NCBI GenBank assembly: GCA_004173415.1
Contig: SEHC01000100.1
Coordinates: 1-11,512 of the forward strand
DNA length: 11,512 nucleotides
Reading direction: 5' to 3'
Source of the DNA: Lysobacteraceae bacterium
GTDB lineage: Bacteria > Pseudomonadota > Gammaproteobacteria > Xanthomonadales > Xanthomonadaceae
Part shown: piece by piece, positions 5,912 to 11,512 of the stretch
How the letters are laid out: every line of letters begins with the position of its first letter
Numbering within the stretch: position 1 is the first letter of the stretch
Position numbers and translations under genes: made by a program
Notes under the pieces: generated by a model
Told to the model about the DNA's origin: nothing
What the model saw: the letters and a program-made list of their open reading frames with translations, nothing else
The model's database searches: none

Positions 5912-7069
5912 ATGTTGATCCCGCCACCGCTGTCCCTGTACGTGCACCTGCCCTGGTGCGTGCGCAAATGCCCTTACTGCGACTTCAATTCCCACGAAGC
6001 CAAGGGTGCGTTGCCGTTCGATGGCTACGTGGACGCCCTGATCCGCGACCTGGACCAGGACCTGCCGCTGGTCTGGGGACGCACGATCCACTCGGTGTTC
6101 TTCGGCGGCGGCACTCCCAGCCTGTTCCCGGCCGACCGCATCGACCGTTTCCTGCAGGCGGCCAGCAGCCGGCTGCGCTTCGCGCCGAACCTGGAAATCA
6201 CCCTGGAGACCAATCCGGGCACCGCCGAACATGGCCGTTTCGACCAGTACCGCGCCGCCGGGGTCAACCGCATCAGCTTCGGCATCCAGAGCTTCGACGA
6301 CGAGTGCCTGAAGCGCCTCGGGCGCATCCACGACAGCGACCAGGCCGAGCGCGCGGTGAAGCTCGCCCAGGACGCGGGTTTCGACAATTTCAACCTGGAC
6401 CTGATGTACGCCCTGCCCGGCCAGGACCTGGCCATGGCCGAACGCGACCTGCAGCGTGCGTTCGCCCTCGAGCCCACGCATGTGTCGCACTACCAGCTGA
6501 CCCTGGAACCGAACACGATGTTCTTCGCCCGCCCGCCGCAGGGCCTGCCCGACGAGGACCTCGCCTGGGACATGCAGGAACATTGCCAGGCGCTGCTGGC
6601 CGCGGCCGGCTACGCCCAGTACGAAGTCAGCGCCTATGCGCGCCCGGGGCGGGAGTGCGCGCACAACCTCAACTACTGGCGCTTCGGCGACTACCTGGGG
6701 ATCGGTGCGGGCGCGCACGGCAAGATCACCCTCGGCGCCGGCCAGGACATCCTGCGCCGCTGGAAGACCCGGCACCCGGCCGCGTACCTGGCCGAAGCGG
6801 GCACGGCGGCGTCGCTCGGTGGCGACGAGCGCATCGCGCCGCAGCGGCGCCCGTTCGAGTTCATGCTCAACGCACTCCGCCTCAACCAGGGCTTCGCCCT
6901 GGGCGATTTCGAGGCTTGGACCGGCCTGCCACGGCAGGCCATCGCCGCGCCGCTGGCCGAGGCCCGGGCCCGGGGCTGGCTGTCGCAGACGGCCGACCGG
7001 GTGGCCCCCACCGAGCAGGGGCGCCGTTTCACCAATGACGTGGTCTCGCTTTTCCTGGAACAGCGATGA
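5912..7069 (+). CDS. hemW: Radical SAM family heme chaperone HemW
   Basis: The 385-residue protein opens LSLYVHLPWCVRKCPYCDFN, giving the 4Fe-4S ligands Cys16, Cys20 and Cys23 in CxxxCxxC with Phe25 next. The lack of a fourth Cys after the motif separates HemW from the coproporphyrinogen dehydrogenase HemN. FFGGGTPSLF (SAM-binding GGGTPS), LETNPGT, GVNRISFGIQSFDDECLKRL, NLDLMYALPGQ, SHYQLTLEPNT, HNLNYWRFGDYLGIGAGAHG and the HemN C-terminal domain all follow in order. HemW binds heme and delivers it to membrane targets, as shown for the E. coli protein; older annotations call it an oxygen-independent coproporphyrinogen oxidase. Length equals the family's usual 378-390. The start has no ribosome-binding site, and a REP-like repeat ends eight bases before it. 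The gene is intact. Confidence 0.95.
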   Translation: MLIPPPLSLYVHLPWCVRKCPYCDFNSHEAKGALPFDGYVDALIRDLDQDLPLVWGRTIHSVFFGGGTPSLFPADRIDRFLQAASSRLRFAPNLEITLETNPGTAEHGRFDQYRAAGVNRISFGIQSFDDECLKRLGRIHDSDQAERAVKLAQDAGFDNFNLDLMYALPGQDLAMAERDLQRAFALEPTHVSHYQLTLEPNTMFFARPPQGLPDEDLAWDMQEHCQALLAAAGYAQYEVSAYARPGRECAHNLNYWRFGDYLGIGAGAHGKITLGAGQDILRRWKTRHPAAYLAEAGTAASLGGDERIAPQRRPFEFMLNALRLNQGFALGDFEAWTGLPRQAIAAPLAEARARGWLSQTADRVAPTEQGRRFTNDVVSLFLEQR

Positions 7070-7113
7070 CCGCCATTCCCAGAGTCCCGGCGCGGGTACC
7101 GGGCGAATGTGTT

Positions 7114-7119
7114 AATAAT
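7114..7119 (+). promoter_or_regulatory. Possible -10 region for the DUF1631-PilZ pair
   Basis: The 79-base gap after hemW is GC-rich except for TGTTAATAATCCC. AATAAT (7114-7119) matches the -10 consensus at five of six positions, 29 bases before the start codon. No recognisable -35 box lies upstream. A GGGGAG at 7129-7134 is the probable but rather distant ribosome site. Confidence 0.3.
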
Positions 7120-7148
7120 CCCGCGTCCGGGGAGCCATCGCAGCGCCA

Positions 7149-9491
7149 ATGCCAAATTCACCTTACGCCCTGCCTTCGATGACCGCCGCGACGATCGCCT
7201 CCGCGTCGTTGCCACCGCGGGTGCGCCGGATCCTCGAGGCGTTCTTCAACCAGGTGTCCACCGACTTGAGCGAACGCATCAACCTGATGCTGGTGGAATT
7301 CGAGCAGCAGCTGTTCAAGCAGGCCGAGCGGGCCCGCAGCAACGAGAAGCAGGCCGAGCAGTTCGCCAACCTGCATGCGATGCGCAAGAACCGCGCCGAC
7401 CTGCTGCCGATGTTCCTGGCCGGGCTGGAGGCCGAGGTGGCCGCGATCCGCCAGCCCCGCAGCGTGGCGCCCGCCGACCACCACGAACTGATCGAGTACC
7501 AGACCCTGACCCTGGTCGAAGACGCGCAGATGGATCGCGACATCGTGCTGCGGGAGATCGCCCGCCGCCACGAAGCCCGCAGCCTCACCCAGCTGTACCT
7601 GATGGGCCAGCGCTTCGGCGTGCTGGCCGGCGCCCCGGGGCTGGAGCCGGCGCAACTGCCGGTCGGCCCGCAGTCGATGTGCAAGGTCCTGCGCGCCGCG
7701 GTGGCGGCTTCGTTCGAGATCGACCTGGATTCCCAGCTGCTGCTGTACAAGTCCTTCGACCTCAAGGTGATGGCCGAGTACACCGCGTGGATCGACGTGC
7801 TCAACGGCCTGCTCGCCAGGCAGGGTGTGCTGCCGGGTTTGATCTTCGCCCCGCAGCGCGCGCGCACCGAGCGCGGCCCGGGCACGCGCCGCAACGCCGA
7901 GGCCGCCGCCCATGCCGATGCGGCGCGGCCGATGACCGACTGGCACGGGCAGTCCCCGGCCTCATGGTCGGCACTGGTCGCCGGCGACGCTGGCGCCCAT
8001 GCCGTGGACGGAATGCAATCGCCAGCCCAGGCCGGTCCGGCAGGCCGCGTCGCGGCCGCCGACACCTCCTTCGCCACCCTGCAGAACCTGCTCTCCGGCC
8101 GTCGCGCCAGCCTCCAGGGCGTCGCCCCTTCAGCCGGCGCGACGGGGGCCGGGACGGCGGATGGCGTGCCCATGTCCACCCACGACGTGCTGGCCACGCT
8201 CCGCGCCCTGCAGGCCATGCCGGTGCAGGCCACCCCGGGGCAGCCGCGCCGGACCATGATGGACGTGCAGGATTCATTGCTCGCCCAGGTGCGCGAACAG
8301 CATGGCCCGCAGGCCACCCTGGTCCAGCAGGATGCGGATACGTTCGAACTGCTTGGCTTGCTCTACAACGAGATCGAACGTGAGGTGCAGCGGGACGCGC
8401 CGGCGGTGGACATGCTGGTCCGCCTGCAGGTGCCGGTGGCCCAGGCGGCATTGCACGACCGCAAGTTCTTCCTGCGCCCGCAGCATCCTGCCCGCGAGCT
8501 GCTCAATTCGGTGGCCGAATCCGGCGCCAGCTGGCTGGGCGAGGACGAAGCCGACCCGCACCTGGTGCAGAAGCTGCATGAAGCGGTGGATCGCGTGCTC
8601 GCCGAATACAACGGCGACGACGAGGTGTTCGAGACCGCGAACAACGACGTGCAGGCCCATTTCCGGGCGATGGCGCGCAAGGCGGAGGTCACCGAGCGTC
8701 GGCACATCGAGGCGGCGCGAGGCAAGGACCGCCTGGAGGTGGCCAAGCAGCGCGCGGCCGACACCATCCAGGACGCCCTGCAGGGCCAGGCCCCGCAGAA
8801 GTTCGTGCAGGCCCTGCTCAACCAGGCCTGGGCCGACGTGCTGACCCTGACCCAGCTGCGCAACGGCGAAGACTCCGACGAGTGGCGCGAACAGGTGCAG
8901 ATCACCCGCCGCATCGTCGAGGCGACCACCAGCGAGTCCACCGGCGGTAAGCCCGCCGATGCCGCGCTCACCCCGCGGATCGAGGGCGCCCTGGTCCAGG
9001 TCGGCTACCACGGCGACGAGGCCTCGGCCATCGCCCGCCGACTGTCCAGCGCCGAGAACGAGGACGAAACCAGCTCCAAGACCGAACTGACCGCGCGCCT
9101 GAAGGCCCGCGCGAGGCTGGGCGAGCAGACCGAGGTCCGGAAAAAGGCCGTGGCCCCCCGCTCGCCGAAGGAACAACAGTGCCATGACTACCTGCGCACC
9201 TTGCCGTTCGGAACCTGGCTGGAGTTCACCCGCAACCAGCAGGGCGACATGAATCGCCAGCGCCTGTCCTGGTACAGCCCGGTCACCGACAATGCCCTGT
9301 TCGTCAACCAGCGCGGCCAGCGCATCGCCGAGCATTCGATGGACAGCCTGGCCCGGTTGATGGCGCGCGAGCAGGTCCGCGTGGTCACCCAGGGCAAGGG
9401 CCGCCTGATCGACCGCGCGTGGCAGGCCACGGTCAGCGCGCTGCGCAGCATCACCGGCACCGAGGCCGCCCAGGGAGGGGCCAGCGCATGA
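7149..9491 (+). CDS. DUF1631 family protein, probable partner of the adjacent PilZ protein
   Basis: The 780-residue soluble protein has no signal peptide or membrane segment that I can see. An N-terminal helical domain (about 20-235) contains LPPRVRRILEAFFNQV, FEQQLFKQAERARSNEKQAE and GQRFGVLAG. A Pro/Ala/Gly-rich linker follows (about 237-366), with two short hydrophobic islands, LQNLLSGRRASL and THDVLATLRALQAMP. A second helical domain (about 370-600) includes FELLGLLYNEIERE, LLVRLQVPVAQAAL-type helices and a charged coiled-coil-like stretch near 507-545. The C-terminal module (about 676-765) looks beta-rich: LPFGTWLEFTRN, QRLSWYSPVTDNALFVNQRG and AEHSMDSLARLM. I recognise this as the DUF1631 family of beta- and gammaproteobacteria, whose function I do not know. 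The stop overlaps the PilZ gene by ATGA, suggesting coupled translation and a shared role, possibly in c-di-GMP signalling. An alternative start is Met11 (7179). Confidence 0.85.
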   Translation: MPNSPYALPSMTAATIASASLPPRVRRILEAFFNQVSTDLSERINLMLVEFEQQLFKQAERARSNEKQAEQFANLHAMRKNRADLLPMFLAGLEAEVAAIRQPRSVAPADHHELIEYQTLTLVEDAQMDRDIVLREIARRHEARSLTQLYLMGQRFGVLAGAPGLEPAQLPVGPQSMCKVLRAAVAASFEIDLDSQLLLYKSFDLKVMAEYTAWIDVLNGLLARQGVLPGLIFAPQRARTERGPGTRRNAEAAAHADAARPMTDWHGQSPASWSALVAGDAGAHAVDGMQSPAQAGPAGRVAAADTSFATLQNLLSGRRASLQGVAPSAGATGAGTADGVPMSTHDVLATLRALQAMPVQATPGQPRRTMMDVQDSLLAQVREQHGPQATLVQQDADTFELLGLLYNEIEREVQRDAPAVDMLVRLQVPVAQAALHDRKFFLRPQHPARELLNSVAESGASWLGEDEADPHLVQKLHEAVDRVLAEYNGDDEVFETANNDVQAHFRAMARKAEVTERRHIEAARGKDRLEVAKQRAADTIQDALQGQAPQKFVQALLNQAWADVLTLTQLRNGEDSDEWREQVQITRRIVEATTSESTGGKPADAALTPRIEGALVQVGYHGDEASAIARRLSSAENEDETSSKTELTARLKARARLGEQTEVRKKAVAPRSPKEQQCHDYLRTLPFGTWLEFTRNQQGDMNRQRLSWYSPVTDNALFVNQRGQRIAEHSMDSLARLMAREQVRVVTQGKGRLIDRAWQATVSALRSITGTEAAQGGASA
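9473..9480 (+). promoter_or_regulatory. Strong ribosome-binding site that fixes the PilZ start
   Basis: GGGAGGGG lies seven bases before the ATG at 9488, inside the end of the DUF1631 gene. It decides against the longer in-frame start at 9419 and supports translation of the PilZ protein independently as well as by coupling. Confidence 0.7.
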
Positions 9492-9835
9492 TCAACGAAT
9501 CCCGCCGCGCACAACGCCGCAACGTGCACGAACCGGTGGTCGTGGTCGACACCATGACCGAGCAGGTGCTGGGCAGGATCGGCAACATTTCCGAAACCGG
9601 CATGCTGCTGGTGACCACCGGCCACCTGGCCGAGGACGCGCTGTACCAGCTGCGGTTCGAGGTCATGGACCGGACCGGCCACCTGGTGCCGATCGACGTC
9701 GGCGCCCACGTGGCCTGGATGGGCAGCGCCAACACCCCCGGGCAGGGTTGGGCCGGGCTGCGTTTCCTGACCCTGGAGGAGGGTCCGCTGGCGGTGCTGC
9801 GGCACTGGATCGCGCGGCCCGAGGTGCGCCACTAG
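9488..9835 (+). CDS. PilZ domain protein, candidate c-di-GMP receptor
   Basis: The 115-residue protein is a single PilZ domain. The c-di-GMP-binding RxxxR motif is present in SRRAQRR (Arg6/Arg10 or Arg7/Arg11), and the second motif, (D/N)xSxxG, is NISETG at residues 33-38. The beta-barrel continues through LYQLRFEVMDRTG, DVGAHVAWMG and GWAGLRFLTL. With both motifs intact it probably binds c-di-GMP, unlike the non-binding PilZ proteins of the type IV pilus class. It begins inside the DUF1631 stop codon (ATGA) behind a good ribosome site, so the two are probably made together. That makes the DUF1631 protein the obvious candidate target or effector. Family membership is clear; the partner is inference from context. 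Confidence 0.92.
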   Translation: MINESRRAQRRNVHEPVVVVDTMTEQVLGRIGNISETGMLLVTTGHLAEDALYQLRFEVMDRTGHLVPIDVGAHVAWMGSANTPGQGWAGLRFLTLEEGPLAVLRHWIARPEVRH

Positions 9836-9908
9836 GGCGGGACGCAGGGTTTCAGGCGCGGCAACCCCAGTTCCGGCAAAATCGGCGCATTCCGAATGAG
9901 TGCGCACG

Positions 9909-11285
9909 ATGAACAACCCCGCTGCTTCCCGCGAGTCCGCCGATGCCCTGCCCGGCGATCTCGCCACGCTGTACGCCCGGCACCTGCAGACCCTCGCCCT
10001 GCGCGCCGACGAGGCGCTGGCGCGCGGCGGCTTCGACCACCTGCTGGTGCCCAGCGGCAGCCTCCACTACCAGGCCTTCGACGACCGCGACTATCCCTAT
10101 GCGGTGAACCCGCAGTTCAAGGCCTGGCTGCCGCTGACCCGGGTGCCGGACAGCTGGCTCGTGTACACGCCCGGGCAGCGGCCGAAGCTCATCTTCCACC
10201 AGCCCTTCGACTACTGGCACGTGGTCCCCGACGCGCCGAACGGCTGGTGGGTGGAGCACTTCGACATCCACATCATCCGCAAGCCGGAACAGGCGCTGGC
10301 GCTGCTGCCAGGACCGGCGGCGCGTTGCGCGATCCTGGGCGAGCCGCAGAGCGCGCTGGGCGCGGCATCCGGCGAGGGTTACGTCCCCAACAACCCCGAG
10401 GCGGTGATCAGTTACCTGGAATACCACCGCTCCTACAAGACCGATTATGAAATCGCGCTGATGCGCCAGGCCCAGCGCCTGGCCGTGCGCGGCCACCGCG
10501 CCGCCGAAGCGGCGTTCCGCGAAGGCCGCAGCGAGTTCGGCATCCACATGGCCTACTGCGCGGCGGTCGGCCAGGACGCCAACGACCTGCCCTACGGCAA
10601 CATCATCGCCCTCAACGAACACGCCGCCGTGCTGCATTACATGGAACTCGAACGGACCGCGCCCGCGGCCGCGCGTAGCTTCCTGATCGACGCAGGCGCC
10701 AGTTGCCACGGCTACGCCAGCGACATCACCCGCACCTATTCGATGGACACGACGGGCGAGTTCCAGGCGCTGATCGATGCGGTGGACAAGGCCCAGGTCA
10801 GGATGGGCCAGGGCGTTCGCGCAGGCGTCGACTACAAGCAGTTGCATGTCGATGCGCACCTGACCCTGATGGGCATCCTCAAGGACTTCGGCGTGATCAC
10901 CGTGTCGCCTGAAGCCGCGCTGGCCACCGGCGTCAGCGCGGCGTTCTTCCCGCATGGGCTGGGCCATCCGATCGGCCTGCAGGTCCACGACGTGGCCGGT
11001 TTCGCCGAATCCGACCGCGGCGGCAGGATCCCGCGCCCGCCCGGTCATCCCTACCTGCGCATGACCCGCGTGCTGGAGCCGGGGATGGTGGTGACCATCG
11101 AACCGGGGCTGTACTTCATCGACATGCTGCTGGACGAGGTCAGGCAGAACGGCCATGCCGCCAGCGTGGACTGGGCGCGGGTGGACGCCTTGCGTCCGTA
11201 TGGCGGCATCCGCATCGAAGACGAAGTGATGTGCACCCACGGCGAGGCGGTGAACCTGACCCGGCCCGCCTTCGCGGCGGCCTGA
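9909..11285 (+). CDS. pepQ: Xaa-Pro dipeptidase (prolidase), M24B family
   Basis: The 458-residue protein starts MNNPAASRESADALPGDLAT, with an N-terminal creatinase-like domain (to about 165) containing SLHYQAFDDRDYPYAVNPQF and a C-terminal pita-bread domain. The five metal ligands are present: Asp261 (FLIDAG), Asp272 (YASDITRTY), His353 (PHGLGHPIGLQVHD), Glu398 (TIEPGLYF) and Glu437 (IRIEDEV). Together they bind the dinuclear metal site that hydrolyses dipeptides with a C-terminal proline. The E. coli enzyme has 443 residues. ATG 9909 is chosen over a GTG three codons upstream because it fits the family N-terminus; neither has a strong ribosome site. CAAAAT at 9877-9882 is a possible but poor -10 box. 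It is followed by a repeat pair and a convergent gene. It is intact. Confidence 0.95.
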   Translation: MNNPAASRESADALPGDLATLYARHLQTLALRADEALARGGFDHLLVPSGSLHYQAFDDRDYPYAVNPQFKAWLPLTRVPDSWLVYTPGQRPKLIFHQPFDYWHVVPDAPNGWWVEHFDIHIIRKPEQALALLPGPAARCAILGEPQSALGAASGEGYVPNNPEAVISYLEYHRSYKTDYEIALMRQAQRLAVRGHRAAEAAFREGRSEFGIHMAYCAAVGQDANDLPYGNIIALNEHAAVLHYMELERTAPAAARSFLIDAGASCHGYASDITRTYSMDTTGEFQALIDAVDKAQVRMGQGVRAGVDYKQLHVDAHLTLMGILKDFGVITVSPEAALATGVSAAFFPHGLGHPIGLQVHDVAGFAESDRGGRIPRPPGHPYLRMTRVLEPGMVVTIEPGLYFIDMLLDEVRQNGHAASVDWARVDALRPYGGIRIEDEVMCTHGEAVNLTRPAFAAA

Positions 11286-11309
11286 CCCGGCAACGGGCGG
11301 CGGCGAGGA

Positions 11310-11381
11310 TGCAGGAGCGACGAGGTCGAGAAGGCATGGGTCCCCAACGACGACGGATTCGCGACCTGCGTCGCTCCTGCA
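11310..11381. repeat. Inverted pair of REP-like repeats between convergent genes
   Basis: The left arm TGCAGGAGCGACGAGGTCG (11310-11328) and the reverse of the right arm (11362-11381), TGCAGGAGCGACGCAGGTCG, match except for one extra base. About 33 bases separate them. Each arm also folds on itself: CGAC-GAG-GTCG on the left and GCGAC-GCAG-GTCGC on the right. This is the head-to-head layout of paired REP units. It sits 24 bases after pepQ and 12 bases after the stop of the convergent TerC-like gene, so it could serve as a transcription or mRNA-decay barrier for both. The right arm is related to the repeat at 2790-2825. Confidence 0.75.
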
Positions 11382-11393
11382 CCGCCCTGCGCC

Positions 11394-11512
11394 CTACACG
11401 CCGTCGCCCGGCGGCAGGAACTTCTCGTGCAGTTTCACCGGCGGGCGCGCAGCGCCGCTGCGCTTGCGGATCCACAGGTTGATCAACTCGACGAACACCG
11501 AGAACGCCATCG
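11394..11512 (-). CDS. Probable TerC family integral membrane protein, C-terminal fragment (runs off the right edge)
   Basis: On the minus strand an open frame enters from the edge and reads MAFSVFVELINLWIRKR followed by SGAARPPVKLHEKFLPPGDG, then Val and TAG (11396-11394). A hydrophobic segment followed by arginines and a short polar tail is the usual end of TerC/YoaE-type membrane proteins (compare the common pattern FSVxVExLNxxxRRR). About 39 residues are visible, so the family call is tentative. The Met shown is internal, not the start. TerC-family proteins are linked to metal-ion handling, Mn2+ in particular. It converges on pepQ. Confidence 0.5.
   Translation of the reverse strand, partial: MAFSVFVELINLWIRKRSGAARPPVKLHEKFLPPGDGV

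Noticed and set aside
5756..6775. A 339-codon minus-strand open frame over rdgB and hemW
   Set aside because: It is antisense to two clearly conserved genes and crosses their boundary. No family motif is visible.
7109..8383. A 424-codon plus-strand frame overlapping the start of the DUF1631 gene
   Set aside because: It is out of frame with the recognisable DUF1631 protein and consists of Arg/Pro/Gly/Ala-rich shadow sequence.
9852..11240. A 462-codon minus-strand open frame over pepQ
   Set aside because: It mirrors the intact prolidase gene, has the low-complexity composition of an antisense frame (His/Val/Gly/Arg) and has no ribosome site. The long open stretch follows from codon bias.
11310..11381. 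Insertion sequence or CRISPR repeat
   Set aside because: There is only one inverted pair of about 20 bases, with no transposase frame, no target duplication and no regular spacers. A REP-like pair explains it better.

Overview
The window is GC-rich chromosomal DNA whose proteins and gene order point to the family Xanthomonadaceae/Lysobacteraceae (Lysobacter, Luteimonas, Pseudoxanthomonas or Stenotrophomonas-like). This placement rests on remembered family features: the 99-residue RpoZ, the SpoT and Gmk sequence style, and the order ridA-spoT-rpoZ-gmk-yicC / rph-VOC-rdgB-hemW-DUF1631-PilZ-pepQ. It is core, housekeeping DNA. I see no transposase, integrase, phage gene, tRNA, rRNA or CRISPR array.

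Left part, minus strand (1-4088), read from right to left: yicC (RNase-like stress protein), gmk (guanylate kinase), rpoZ (RNA polymerase omega), a strong intrinsic terminator, spoT (alarmone synthetase/hydrolase), and the first 45 codons of ridA at the edge. This is the GMP/ppGpp nucleotide cluster known from many gammaproteobacteria. Right part, plus strand (4153-11285): rph (RNase PH), a VOC-fold protein, rdgB (house-cleaning NTPase), hemW (radical-SAM heme chaperone), a 780-residue DUF1631 protein, a PilZ-domain protein and pepQ (Xaa-Pro dipeptidase). A minus-strand fragment that looks like the C-terminus of a TerC-family membrane protein closes the window. VOC/rdgB and DUF1631/PilZ each share an ATGA stop-start overlap and are probably translationally coupled.

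The most striking feature is damage. Within 3.3 kb (about 1441-4715) three separate junctions each lack roughly 110-300 bases compared with the protein families. One removes the heart of the SpoT synthetase domain. One joins the YicC C-terminus to mid-Gmk, so the Gmk P-loop is gone. One removes about 37 residues near the C-terminus of RNase PH. The spoT and rph junctions also shift the frame. Flanking sequence on both sides is perfectly conserved in style, and everything from 4.8 kb onward is intact. Because gmk is normally essential, an assembly or consensus error is the most likely explanation, but the sequence alone cannot prove this.

The second theme is a family of short REP-like palindromes starting GTAGGAGC or GCAGGAGC. 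They lie at the 3' end of gmk (where the repeat supplies the stop codon), just before hemW (where the repeat end resembles a -10 box), and as an inverted pair between the convergent pepQ and TerC-like genes. No gap without a gene exceeds 300 bases; the longest (2172-2362) holds the rpoZ terminator and a second T-tailed hairpin.
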